Shown: positions 1-6,789, numbered from the stretch's first letter. The stretch: DNA of 12,113 nucleotides from Nitrospirae bacterium CG1_02_44_142 (GCA_001871685.1 MNVK01000101.1:1-12113), one strand, 5' to 3'. Notes: generated from the sequence alone by a model not told the origin. Translations and numbers: made by a program.

Positions 1-95
1 TGTCATTGCGAGTCCCGAGCAGCTCGGGGCGTGGCAATCTAACTTTTTTAAGATTGCTTCGTCCTCCCGATAAATCGGGACTCCTCGCAATGACA
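1..95. repeat. Palindromic intergenic repeat (TGTCATTGCGAG type)
   Basis: The outer arms pair with each other: TGTCATTGCGAG at 1-12 against CTCGCAATGACA at 84-95, with TCCCGA-type sequence continuing the pairing inward. Three smaller hairpins are nested inside: CCCGAGC/GCTCGGG at 14-28, GCAATCT/AGATTGC at 34-57 and TCCCGA/TCGGGA at 65-80. The element begins two bases after the stop of the fumarase beta gene, so its transcript would fold there and could work as a 3' stabiliser or weak terminator. The left end coincides with the window edge, so it may extend further. I recall this type of dispersed repeat from Nitrospirota and related genomes; that link is from memory, the structure is seen directly. 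Confidence 0.8.
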
Positions 96-97
96 CG

Positions 98-712
98 TCA
101 AATTAACAATCTCTTTAAATTAGCATACGATTTCTTCGCAATATCATTATGCAGGCTTTTTCCGTGTGCATCCATCGTCACTATTGCGGGAAAATTCTCC
201 ACCTCCAGCAGCCACATCGCTTCAGGAGCGCCAAACTCTTTCAACTTCCAGACATCAACAACCTTTTTTACCCTGTCAGCAAGATACGCCGCTGCGCCTC
301 CAATGGTATGGAAATATACGCATCCGTTTTTTTTCATTGCATTCAGGGTGCGCTCGCACATGCCGCCCTTTCCCATAATGCCCCTGATTCCATACGAAGA
401 TATTATCCTGTGTTCATACGTCTCAACCCTTATGCTTGTCGTTGGTCCCGATGCAATTACCCGAAAATCCCCCCTGCCCCCCTTTTCTAAAGGGGGGTGA
501 GAGGGGATTACTATAGGCCCGCAATGATAGAGAAGCGTCCCGCTGAGGTTAAAAGGAATATCCTTTTTTAACGGCCTTTCATAAAAGAGAAATTTATGCA
601 TCCTATCTCTGCCGGTTACTATCATGCCGTTTATTAAAACCATATCTCCGGCATTAAGCCCCATGACATCTTTTTTCGTTAATGGCAGATTTATTATCTT
701 TTGTTTATTCAC
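98..712 (-). CDS. Fumarate hydratase class I, beta subunit (two-subunit type)
   Basis: Second subunit of the oxygen-sensitive iron-sulfur fumarase (fumarate + water to L-malate), following the alpha gene with a 42-nt spacer. Family landmarks are present: LPLTKKDV near the start, the RD.MHK segment at about 36-40, GPTTS at about 89-93 followed by the R..E/Y segment, G.MGKGG, YFHTIGGAAA and a C-terminal EVENFPAIV. The length of 204 aa is slightly above the usual 180-190. The excess lies between residues about 66 and 83, where the protein reads IPSHPPLEKGGRGDF; this is encoded by an inserted palindromic repeat that keeps the frame open. The start is GTG, without a clear Shine-Dalgarno; the 35 nt upstream are a heptamer array. 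It most likely functions with alpha, but the insert sits just before the conserved GPTTS loop, so an effect on activity is possible. L-tartrate dehydratase is the main alternative. Confidence 0.9.
   Translation of the reverse strand: MNKQKIINLPLTKKDVMGLNAGDMVLINGMIVTGRDRMHKFLFYERPLKKDIPFNLSGTLLYHCGPIVIPSHPPLEKGGRGDFRVIASGPTTSIRVETYEHRIISSYGIRGIMGKGGMCERTLNAMKKNGCVYFHTIGGAAAYLADRVKKVVDVWKLKEFGAPEAMWLLEVENFPAIVTMDAHGKSLHNDIAKKSYANLKRLLI
466..509. repeat. G/C-tract palindromic repeat inside the fumarase beta coding sequence
   Basis: The arms CCCCCCTTT and AAAGGGGGG flank a TCT loop, and AATCCCC at the left edge pairs with GGGGATT at the right edge, giving a 44-nt interrupted hairpin. It lies wholly inside the fumarase beta gene and is read through as the peptide PPLEKGGRGDF. 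I recall this repeat family as dispersed in intergenic DNA of several bacterial phyla, so its presence in a conserved enzyme gene is notable. Confidence 0.8.
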
Positions 713-746
713 TTTGAACTTTCAACTTTGAATTTTGAATTTTGAA
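712..746. repeat. Heptamer array (5 units, YTTTGAA) at the fumarase alpha/beta junction
   Basis: On the plus strand five consecutive 7-nt units read CTTTGAA, CTTTCAA, CTTTGAA, TTTTGAA, TTTTGAA. They fill the spacer between the fumarase alpha stop and the beta GTG start, and the first base overlaps that start codon. The array replaces the position where a ribosome binding site for the beta subunit would be expected. Confidence 0.75.
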
Positions 747-754
747 TTTTTCTT

Positions 755-1600
755 CTACCATATCAGTCTGCCTCTTCTGTTGGCCCAGCAGCATACAGTT
801 ATATCTACAAAGTAAGACGCAGGGTGGCGGTGATTAACGCCTATCTTTACGCCAAGAGCAGTTGTTTTCCCTCCAAAACCAAGAGGGCCTATGCCCATGG
901 TGTTTATTTCCTTCAGCAGTCTTTCTTCAAGCCCAAGGAGAACTTCAACGTTATTCACATCGGTTAGCCTTCTCATGAGCTGTTCTTTTGAAAGACGTGC
1001 AACCTGATCCTTTGCCGCACCTATTCCAACTCCGAGGGTATATGGCGAACATCCCCTGCCCTGCGCCCTATGAACCGCATCAAGAACGCATTTTCTTACG
1101 CCGTCCAGGTCCCTGTCTGCCTTCAATTCTTCTTTGGGAAGCTTGTATGTCTGTCCCACATTTTCACAGCCTGAGCCTTTAAGCATCAGGTCTATTGAAA
1201 GGGCGCTGTCAGGCGTCTCCCTGAAATAGATTACAGGGAATCCTATGCCTGTATTGTCTCCTGTATTTTTATCCGTGATTATATCAACGGAGTTCGGCCT
1301 TAACGGGACTTTTTCAGTTGCAATGCGGGTTGCCTCTATGATTGTCTTTTCAAGTTCAATCTGGCTTAGGCCTATCGGGGTTTTAACATAAAAAACAGGC
1401 ACGCCGGTATCCTGACAAATAGGCCTTGCGGTCTCCCTTGCAATGCGTATGTTTTCAAGGATTATCTCCAGAGCATACCTTGCATTTGAGCCCTTCTTTT
1501 CAGAAACACACGCTGCCTTAAGCGCATTCTCAACATCAGGAGGCAATGAGGTTGCGACTTTTCTGTAAAGCTCCACTATGCCGTCGCGAAGTTTCAGCAT
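755..1600 (-). CDS. Fumarate hydratase class I, alpha subunit (Fe-S hydro-lyase)
   Basis: Catalytic iron-sulfur subunit of two-subunit class I fumarase. The visible cysteines fit the [4Fe-4S] ligands of the family: C62 in CQDTG, C184 in RGCSPYTLGVGIG, and C270/C271 in the C-terminal TVCCWANRR. C145 in KGSGCENVG stands where many relatives have serine (KGGGSEN), so it is probably not a ligand. The 281-aa length is normal and the protein is complete; GFGGKTTALGVK and HRHPAS are further family signatures. The ATG at 1600 has no Shine-Dalgarno, and an extended -10 box ends 7 nt before it, suggesting a leaderless mRNA. The gene is separated from the upstream lipoprotein gene by a strong stem-loop, so alpha-beta is probably its own transcription unit. 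It would interconvert fumarate and malate in a reductive or oxidative TCA branch. L-tartrate dehydratase alpha is the main alternative. Confidence 0.93.
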   Translation of the reverse strand: MLKLRDGIVELYRKVATSLPPDVENALKAACVSEKKGSNARYALEIILENIRIARETARPICQDTGVPVFYVKTPIGLSQIELEKTIIEATRIATEKVPLRPNSVDIITDKNTGDNTGIGFPVIYFRETPDSALSIDLMLKGSGCENVGQTYKLPKEELKADRDLDGVRKCVLDAVHRAQGRGCSPYTLGVGIGAAKDQVARLSKEQLMRRLTDVNNVEVLLGLEERLLKEINTMGIGPLGFGGKTTALGVKIGVNHRHPASYFVDITVCCWANRRGRLIW

Positions 1601-1606
1601 ATTAGA

Positions 1607-1637
1607 AGTATATCATTTATCAGTATGAATTATGCAA
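1607..1637 (-). promoter_or_regulatory. Candidate extended -10 promoter of the fumarase genes
   Basis: Read on the minus strand, TGATATACT is an extended -10 (TG-N-TATACT) and a weak -35 TTGCAT lies 19 bp upstream at 1632-1637. The -10 ends 7 nt before the ATG, so the predicted transcription start falls at or next to the start codon. Confidence 0.4.
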
Positions 1638-1666
1638 TGGAAGAAAATCGGCAACAGGATGGCTTG

Positions 1667-1705
1667 ATATGAGGGGCTCCGCGCTTTGCGCGGAGCCCCT
1701 CATAT
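1667..1705 (-). terminator. Strong stem-loop terminator after the por-mgl-lipoprotein operon
   Basis: A perfect 18-bp inverted repeat (1667-1684 against 1688-1705) with a 3-nt loop; the core is GGGGCTCCGCGC paired with GCGCGGAGCCCC. It starts 8 nt after the lipoprotein stop codon. No long T run follows on either strand, so it may be a non-canonical intrinsic terminator or a 3'-end-protecting structure. It separates the upstream operon from the fumarase pair. Confidence 0.7.
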
Positions 1706-1713
1706 ATCTATCT

Positions 1714-2391
1714 TTACTTCTTGGGCTTCTCTTTTGAAGGCGCTTTCTTTTCTTCCTTTACCGGTTCTTCTTTCATGGGAGCTTCCTTTACCGGCTCTTT
1801 AACCTCTTCCTTCTTAGTCTCAGCTTTCTTGGAAAGACCTGCAATCGCCTCTTTGTTTACGTCAATCTTATATGACTTCTTAAGATTTTCAACGTAACCG
1901 TCAAAAACTTCCTTCTGTTTCTGCGCGGTCAGCCGCTGGGCCAGCATATCCCTTACCTTCTCAAATTCCACGGTCTTGCCCTGCACCGTAAAGTCAGCCT
2001 TGTTCTTTTCATAGAAGTCTCTTATATCTTTATCGGACAGCTTTGCCTTATCCTCTATCTCCTTCTCAAGAAGCGCGCTTATGAGAATCAGCTTCTGGGA
2101 ATCTGCAACCTTTTTAAGATATCCGGCGTCCTTATCAAGCCCTTTTTTCTTAGCTTCCTGATAGAGAAGTTCTTTCTTGATGAGTTCATCAACGAGCCTC
2201 GCTATCCCCTCCTCGCCTTCAAACATCTTTTGTGCAAACGGCGGAAGGGCTTCAACCTCTTTCTTGAGGTCTTCCTTTGTTATGGTAACGCCGTTTATCT
2301 TTACAAGATACTGCCCTTTCTGTTCTTCCTTCTTTGCGCAGCCGAAAATAAACAATCCCGAAATAACCGCCAATACGATAAATCTCTTCAT
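1714..2391 (-). CDS. SurA-N-like periplasmic lipoprotein lacking a parvulin domain
   Basis: The N-terminus MKRFIVLAVISGLFIFGC is a lipoprotein signal with Cys18 as the probable lipidated residue. Residues about 28-130 match the SurA/PrsA N-terminal chaperone fold: VKINGVTITKEDLKKEV, a helical run with LVDELIKKELLYQEAKKKGL, and SDKDIRDFYEKNKADF. In parvulin-type isomerases a PPIase domain of about 100 residues normally follows this last motif; here the chain goes straight to the closing helix FEKVRDMLAQRLTAQKQKEVFDGY, so the catalytic domain appears absent. Residues about 187-225 are a Lys/Glu/Pro-rich tail with repeated VKE(E/A)P units, probably disordered. The ATG has a good AAGGAG 6 nt upstream. 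It is last in the por-mgl transcript, just before the stem-loop. Likely role: envelope protein chaperone; enzyme activity is not expected. Confidence 0.75.
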   Translation of the reverse strand: MKRFIVLAVISGLFIFGCAKKEEQKGQYLVKINGVTITKEDLKKEVEALPPFAQKMFEGEEGIARLVDELIKKELLYQEAKKKGLDKDAGYLKKVADSQKLILISALLEKEIEDKAKLSDKDIRDFYEKNKADFTVQGKTVEFEKVRDMLAQRLTAQKQKEVFDGYVENLKKSYKIDVNKEAIAGLSKKAETKKEEVKEPVKEAPMKEEPVKEEKKAPSKEKPKK

Positions 2392-2414
2392 GTAATCTCC
2401 TTTTTTTTATTTAT

Positions 2415-2449
2415 TAGCTGACGGCTAACAGCTATCAGCTTTCAGCTAT
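2415..2449. repeat. Heptamer array (5 units, YAGCTNN) between mglA and the lipoprotein gene
   Basis: Five 7-nt units on the plus strand read TAGCTGA, CGGCTAA, CAGCTAT, CAGCTTT, CAGCTAT. The array is exactly 35 nt, the same size as the one at 712-746, but with a different unit. It occupies nearly the whole spacer between the mglA stop and the AAGGAG of the next gene. Confidence 0.75.
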
Positions 2450-2450
2450 A

Positions 2451-3038
2451 CTAATAATGCTTCTTGAGTTCAAACAAGACCTGTTTGGCAAGGCCTTTCA
2501 GCGTATCAAAGACGCCTATGCCGGTAGTCGCCACTCCCTCAAACCACTGCACGCCGTCTGCATTAAGAAGTTTATTCATCTCTTCTATTGGGGCAACACG
2601 AGGAAGGTCTCTCTTGTTGTATTGCACTGCGTATGGCAGCTTTTCTACGGCATAGCCCTGCTCCGCAAGATTTATCCTGAGGTCCTCCAGGCTCTCCATG
2701 TTAGCCTCCATTCTCTCTACCTGCGAATCAGCAACGAATATAACACCATCCACTCCCTTAAGAATTAATTTTCTGCTTGCCGCATAGAAGACCTGCCCCG
2801 GAACTGTATAGAGATGAAACCTTACCTTGAACCCTCTTATGTCGCCAAGCGCCAGAGGGAGAAAGTCAAAGAACAGAGTCCTCTCGCTTTCCGTAGCCAG
2901 AGAGATGAGCTTGCCTTTCTGCTCAGGGTTTGTCTTCTTGTATATGAATTGAAGGTTTGTGGTCTTTCCACAAAGCCCCGGGCCGTAATATACAATTTTA
3001 CAATTAATTTCTCTGGAAGAATAATTTATAAAAGACAC
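2451..3038 (-). CDS. mglA: MglA-type small Ras-like GTPase
   Basis: Cytoplasmic GTPase which in Myxococcus marks the leading cell pole and controls motility polarity. The sequence is a clear MglA: it opens MSFINYSSREINCKIVYYG, has the P-loop GPGLCGKTT at 19-27, the unusual G3 motif TVPGQ at 78-82 (Thr in place of the usual Asp, diagnostic for MglA), KLILKGVDGV(I)FVADSQ, and G4 NKRD at 141-144. The 195-aa length is typical. The start is GTG at 3038, supported by the match to the family N-terminus and by an AGGTG that overlaps the mglB stop, implying translational coupling 12 nt downstream of mglB. It lies in the same transcript as pyruvate:ferredoxin oxidoreductase, which is not the classic setting. 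Targets such as gliding machinery, type IV pili or protein localisation are not in the window. Confidence 0.95.
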   Translation of the reverse strand: MSFINYSSREINCKIVYYGPGLCGKTTNLQFIYKKTNPEQKGKLISLATESERTLFFDFLPLALGDIRGFKVRFHLYTVPGQVFYAASRKLILKGVDGVIFVADSQVERMEANMESLEDLRINLAEQGYAVEKLPYAVQYNKRDLPRVAPIEEMNKLLNADGVQWFEGVATTGIGVFDTLKGLAKQVLFELKKHY

Positions 3039-3050
3039 TTATCGCTGCAC

Positions 3051-3548
3051 CTACTTGAAAAGATTATCAATATCTTCATCACTTATCTCCGCAAAGGGCG
3101 ATTCTGACGCCTTGCCGCCTTCCACTTTTTCTTTTTCCGACTTGCTCGCTATCTCGTCAAATATTCTTGTAAGGGCTTCCGCAGCCTTCTTCACCCTCAG
3201 CCTTACAAGCCCGAGCGAAGACCTCTGGTCAAATATCACAACAAGTATAATCCTCTGCCCAATCAATGATATATGGATGTTGTCTTTTTCCCCTTCGTGA
3301 AAGAGAATCGTAAATTCCTTTTCTCCAAGGAGCCTTGCAATCCCGCCTGTCGCAGCGATATTTCCTGCTGTAAGCGATGCGAGGGAGGTAGTGTCAATAT
3401 CGTGCGTATCACCCGCAGAGGCTACAAGCTGGCCGTTTTTATCTACAAGGAAGACAACGTTTGCATTTGCCTGCTGGTGAAGTCTCTGGAGCTCCTCGTC
3501 AATCTTCTGGAACTCGTTATCATACATCACAAGGTCAGAACCGGGCAT
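3051..3548 (-). CDS. mglB: MglB, Roadblock/LC7 GTPase-activating partner of MglA
   Basis: Roadblock/LC7-domain protein that dimerises and acts as GAP for MglA at the lagging pole in Myxococcus. Recognised by LVMYDNEFQKI near the start, VVFLVDKNGQLVASAGDTHDIDTTSLASLTAGN at about 31-63, VVIFDQRSSLGLVRLRVKKA at about 103-122, and the conserved C-terminal tail SPFAEISDEDIDNLF. The 165 aa are a full-length family member; residues about 132-150 are a charged linker. The ATG at 3548 has AGGAG 8 nt upstream. The order mglB-mglA with a short gap matches Myxococcus. The 94-nt spacer to porB shows no strong terminator, so co-transcription with por is likely but not proven. Confidence 0.95.
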   Translation of the reverse strand: MPGSDLVMYDNEFQKIDEELQRLHQQANANVVFLVDKNGQLVASAGDTHDIDTTSLASLTAGNIAATGGIARLLGEKEFTILFHEGEKDNIHISLIGQRIILVVIFDQRSSLGLVRLRVKKAAEALTRIFDEIASKSEKEKVEGGKASESPFAEISDEDIDNLFK

Positions 3549-3642
3549 CCTCTATCTCCTCTTAATCGTCATCCTGCCGCATCAAAAGACGCAGGGATTT
3601 TCTTCTAAGTTATCAGAAACACTACTAATAATCAACTGCAAA

Positions 3643-4593
3643 CTATTCTGTTCCTGACGCCCTTCCGCCTTCGGCGGACTTAAGCAGAGACGCCCACTCT
3701 TTATCCACCATTTCCTGAAAATTTTTAAGCATGTTTTCATTCTCAGGAGCGAAAAGGTGCTTGAACCTGCCCTGCGGCTTAAGAAATTCCACCAATGGCT
3801 TTTTCTCCTTTGGCTTAAAGGTTACTTTTGTGACTCCGTTCTCTACCTCATACAACGGCCAGCAGCATGTCTCAACGGCCAGCCTGCTTAACTGGATAGC
3901 ATCGTTTGTTTTAGACCTCCATCCCCGGTTACATGGCGAAAGTATGTTCATAAACTTAGGCCCCTTTATATCTAATGCCTTCTTAACTTTCTTTACAAGG
4001 TCCAGCCAGTGGCTTGGCGACGCCTGCGCGGTGTATGGGATATCATGCGCAGCCATAATCTTTGTGAGATTTTTTCTCGGCTGGGGTTTGCCGTGGATAA
4101 CGCTTCCCGCAGGACAGGTTGTAGTGTCCGCGCCGTAAGGAGTGGCGCTTGAACGCTGAATGCCTGTATTCATATAAGCGCCGTTGTCATAGCATATATA
4201 AAGCATATCATGCCCGCGCTCCATTGCGCCTGAAAGGCTCTGCAGCCCGATGTCATAAGTGCCTCCATCGCCTCCGAATGCTATAAACTTAATATCCTTA
4301 TCAATCTTGCCCTGTTTTTTCAAAGACCTGTACATTGTCTCTACGCCGGAAAGTGTTGCAGCGGCATTCTCAAAGGCATTATGTATCCATGGAATTTTCC
4401 ATGCAGTGTAATCAGATATGCAGGTAGAAACTTCAAGACATCCTGTTGCATTGGCTGCAACTAAAGGATAGTCCGAAGCAAGCAGAACCATTTTCACAAT
4501 AATAGGAGCGCCGCAGCCCGCGCACATCCTATGTCCGGAAGTCAGCAGTAAATCCTTTTTTGAAAGCTCTTTTAATGTAAGTGGCGTCGCCAT
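3643..4593 (-). CDS. porB: Pyruvate:ferredoxin oxidoreductase, beta subunit (TPP and 4Fe-4S)
   Basis: Thiamine-diphosphate subunit of the anaerobic enzyme that interconverts pyruvate + CoA with acetyl-CoA + CO2 using ferredoxin. Four cysteines fit the proximal [4Fe-4S] cluster: C24 and C27 in GHRMCAGCGAP, C52 in ATGCLEV and C221 in LSPCNRGW. The TPP/Mg motif is GDGGTYDIG at 108-116 continuing to YDNGAYMNTG at 135-144. Length 316 aa is normal. The ATG has AGGAG 8 nt upstream. The last residues (about 305-316) are a short variable tail. It lies 77 nt after porA, a spacer filled with a repeat array. The motifs favour pyruvate rather than 2-oxoglutarate as substrate; another 2-oxoacid remains possible. 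Confidence 0.93.
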   Translation of the reverse strand: MATPLTLKELSKKDLLLTSGHRMCAGCGAPIIVKMVLLASDYPLVAANATGCLEVSTCISDYTAWKIPWIHNAFENAAATLSGVETMYRSLKKQGKIDKDIKFIAFGGDGGTYDIGLQSLSGAMERGHDMLYICYDNGAYMNTGIQRSSATPYGADTTTCPAGSVIHGKPQPRKNLTKIMAAHDIPYTAQASPSHWLDLVKKVKKALDIKGPKFMNILSPCNRGWRSKTNDAIQLSRLAVETCCWPLYEVENGVTKVTFKPKEKKPLVEFLKPQGRFKHLFAPENENMLKNFQEMVDKEWASLLKSAEGGRASGTE

Positions 4594-4608
4594 GTTTTTA
4601 TCTCCTCT

Positions 4609-4670
4609 TAGTGTCAGTGATTAGTGTCTGTGTCAGTAACTGACACTGTTTACTGTCACTGAAAACTGAT
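4609..4670. repeat. Short-period (6-7 nt) degenerate array in the porA/porB spacer
   Basis: AGTG/TGTC units recur every 6-7 nt in the left half and their complement CACTG/ACTG recurs every 6-8 nt in the right half, so the array is also partly palindromic; TGTCAGT-A-ACTGACA at 4631-4645 is a perfect dyad. It fills the spacer from the porA stop up to the porB ribosome binding site. It could fold into a hairpin that tunes the porA:porB ratio. Confidence 0.65.
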
Positions 4671-5864
4671 TTACTCCCTCACCGCGATATATTCTTTAAT
4701 CATTTTTACTTTTCCTGTCTTTGCAACCTCAACAAGCTCATTAAGCACAAGCTCCGCATGACTTGGCATGTAATCCCTTCCGCCAAGCCCATATATCTTA
4801 TTAACAAGCAGAGGTTTATCTTTATATGGATAGAGGCTTGACGCTATGTCTATGAATAACGGTCCGTAAGAGCCTCCGAATGCGTCAGCCCTGTCAAGCA
4901 CACATACAGCCTTAAGGTTTTTAAGCGCATTGCCGATTTCTTCATATGGAAACGGCCTGAACAATCTCGGTTTCAACAGGCCTGCCTTTATTCCTTTTTC
5001 CCTGAATGAATCAATAACATCCTTTGATGTACCTGCCGCTGAGTTCAGGATAACAAGTCCTATCTCTGCATCATCAAGCCTGTATGCCTCAAAGAGCCCG
5101 TATTTCCTGCCTGATATCTTTTCAAAGTCATTGGCAGTATTCAATACAATGCCGGGAACCTTTGACATAACGTCATCGTGCGCCTTTCTATATTCCATAT
5201 AATAGTCCGGGAGTATCAAAGGCCCGTAACTTACCGGATGCCCGAGGTCAAGCAGGGGATTCAACTGCTTATACTCACCGACAAATTTGCTGACAGCGTC
5301 ATCTTCCATATATTCTATTCTTTCTATAGAGTGGCTTATTATGAACCCGTCCATACATACCATGACAGGAAGTCTTATATCCATGTGCTCTGCAATGCGG
5401 AAGGCCTGAATTGTATTGTCATACGCCTCCTGAGCATTCTCAGACCAGAGTTGTATCCATCCGCAGTCTCTTGCGCCCATCCCGTCCGAGTGGTCTCCGT
5501 GAATATTTAAAGGCGCTGACAAGGCCCTGTTCACCAACGACATAACTATCGGCAGCCTATTGCCTGAAGCAATAAATAGCTCTTCCCACATCAGAGCCAG
5601 TCCCTGTGAAGAGGTCGCGGTCATAACCCTTCCGCCTGCCGCAGACGCCCCTATGCACCCGCTCATAGCGCTGTGTTCGCTTTCAACAAGTATCATCTCT
5701 GTCTTTACTTTGCCGTTTGATACAAAACTTGTGAACCTTTGCATAATATCTGTAGCAGGAGTTATCGGATATGCTGAACTGACATCAGGGTTAACCTGTC
5801 TCAACGCCTCTGCAACAGCCTCGTTTCCTGTAACCGCAGCTATTCTTCCGGATTTCCGGGCCAT
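4671..5864 (-). CDS. porA: Pyruvate:ferredoxin oxidoreductase, alpha subunit
   Basis: Large pyrimidine-binding subunit of the four-subunit oxidoreductase. Visible motifs: GNEAVAEALRQ at 13-23, AYPITPATDI at 31-40, ESEHSAMSGCIGASAAGGR at 61-79 with the glutamate expected to contact TPP, TSSQGLALM at 84-92 and IHGDHSDGM at 121-129. The C-terminal half carries the transketolase-C-like domain (LLKPRLFRPFPYEEI, VLDRADAFGGSYGPLF). Length 397 aa is normal. The ATG overlaps the porD stop by one base (TAATG) and has a GAGGAGGGG Shine-Dalgarno, indicating tight coupling to porD. Confidence 0.95.
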   Translation of the reverse strand: MARKSGRIAAVTGNEAVAEALRQVNPDVSSAYPITPATDIMQRFTSFVSNGKVKTEMILVESEHSAMSGCIGASAAGGRVMTATSSQGLALMWEELFIASGNRLPIVMSLVNRALSAPLNIHGDHSDGMGARDCGWIQLWSENAQEAYDNTIQAFRIAEHMDIRLPVMVCMDGFIISHSIERIEYMEDDAVSKFVGEYKQLNPLLDLGHPVSYGPLILPDYYMEYRKAHDDVMSKVPGIVLNTANDFEKISGRKYGLFEAYRLDDAEIGLVILNSAAGTSKDVIDSFREKGIKAGLLKPRLFRPFPYEEIGNALKNLKAVCVLDRADAFGGSYGPLFIDIASSLYPYKDKPLLVNKIYGLGGRDYMPSHAELVLNELVEVAKTGKVKMIKEYIAVRE

Positions 5865-6160
5865 TATTTCCCCTCCTCTTCCATGACAATTGCCTTATTC
5901 CCTTTTTTCCCGGGACACTCAAGAGCGCATATTCCGCAGCCCTTGCAATAGTCATAATTAAACCCTGTCATTTTCCCGTCCTTTACATTAACAGCCATGT
6001 CAGGGCAGTAGGCCCAGCAGAAAAGACATTGGATGCAGTTTTCCTCTATCCACCTTGGCCTATACGCAGCCCTCCATGAGCCTGTCTTAAACTGTAAAGC
6101 GCTTCCTGCCTCTGTGCAAACCGCGCCGGGATTCACATCCTTCCATCCTTTGAGCTTCAT
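5864..6160 (-). CDS. porD: Pyruvate:ferredoxin oxidoreductase, delta subunit (2x[4Fe-4S] ferredoxin)
   Basis: Electron-transfer subunit carrying two [4Fe-4S] clusters between the PorB cluster and external ferredoxin. Two complete CX2CX2CX3CP motifs: C42, C45, C48, C52 and C72, C75, C78, C82. The N-terminal part contains the GSWR.AYRPRWIEENCI segment typical of PorD rather than of free ferredoxins. The 98 aa are full length. It overlaps porG by 4 nt (ATGA) and porA by 1 nt. Confidence 0.95.
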   Translation of the reverse strand: MKLKGWKDVNPGAVCTEAGSALQFKTGSWRAAYRPRWIEENCIQCLFCWAYCPDMAVNVKDGKMTGFNYDYCKGCGICALECPGKKGNKAIVMEEEGK

Positions 6161-6732
6161 CCTTCTTTTACCTCCCCATATCCCCGCCTTGCAGCTTCAA
6201 GATTCCCGTCTATTATCTTCTGCGAGAATTTCTTTCCAAAGCTCTTTCTTATATCTTCAAGAAGATTATTTAGAGTAACAATATTGGTTGCCTTGCATAT
6301 CGCTCCGAGCATGGGAGCATTAGGCAGCGCCCTTCCGATGCAGTCTATTGCTATATTTGTAGCGTCAATTGTAAAGATTTTCTGCCCTGGTTCAGCCTTG
6401 AGTTTTTCCCTCAGCTCCTTCGCGTTTTTAGCGGTGTTTACTACAAAAATTGCATCCTTCGTTGCTCCGTCAGCAACGTTGATGCTGTCAAGTAATGTAG
6501 CGTCAACAATACTTACAATCTGAGGATTTAAAACAGGACAGTGCATCCTGAGTTCTTTAGAACTAATCCTGTTATATGCCCTTAGCGGCGCCCCTGACCT
6601 TTCAGGCCCGTATTCAGGGAATGCCTGCACATATCTTCCGCTGCTAAGGCATGCGTCAGCAAGCACCTTTGCGGCAGTGACCGTTCCCTGTCCTCCCCTT
6701 CCGTGCCACCGGATTTCAACCATATCAGCCAT
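6157..6732 (-). CDS. porG: Pyruvate:ferredoxin oxidoreductase, gamma subunit
   Basis: First gene of the operon. The N-terminus MADMVEIRWHGRGGQGTVTA is the gamma-subunit signature, followed by YVQAFPEYGPERSGAPLRAY, which is characteristic of pyruvate-type gamma subunits, and LPNAPMLGAICKATNIV in the C-terminal part. I placed the start at the ATG at 6732 (191 aa) because a GGAGGG lies about 6 nt upstream; the reading frame extends five codons further to a TTG that overlaps that ribosome binding site and is less likely. A promoter and a double operator lie upstream. Confidence 0.94.
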   Translation of the reverse strand: MADMVEIRWHGRGGQGTVTAAKVLADACLSSGRYVQAFPEYGPERSGAPLRAYNRISSKELRMHCPVLNPQIVSIVDATLLDSINVADGATKDAIFVVNTAKNAKELREKLKAEPGQKIFTIDATNIAIDCIGRALPNAPMLGAICKATNIVTLNNLLEDIRKSFGKKFSQKIIDGNLEAARRGYGEVKEG

Positions 6733-6759
6733 TTTTTCCCTCCACAATAAAAGTTTCTA

Positions 6760-6789
6760 ATTTTATCCAATTACCGGCTTATTTTGCAA
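6760..6789 (-). promoter_or_regulatory. Candidate sigma70 promoter of the porGDAB operon
   Basis: On the minus strand TTGCAA (6784-6789) and TAAAAT (6760-6765) are separated by 18 bp. The predicted start at about 6753 gives a leader of roughly 20 nt with the porG ribosome binding site. No better pair is visible between the operators and porG. Confidence 0.45.

Noticed and set aside
2814..3107. Open plus-strand frames opposite mglA, mglB and the por genes
   Set aside because: They lie antisense to strongly conserved genes, lack ribosome binding sites and show no family motifs.
3573..3595. CCTGC/GCAGG inverted repeat between porB and mglB as a terminator
   Set aside because: A 5-bp stem with a 13-nt loop and no T run on the transcribed strand; too weak to split the operon.
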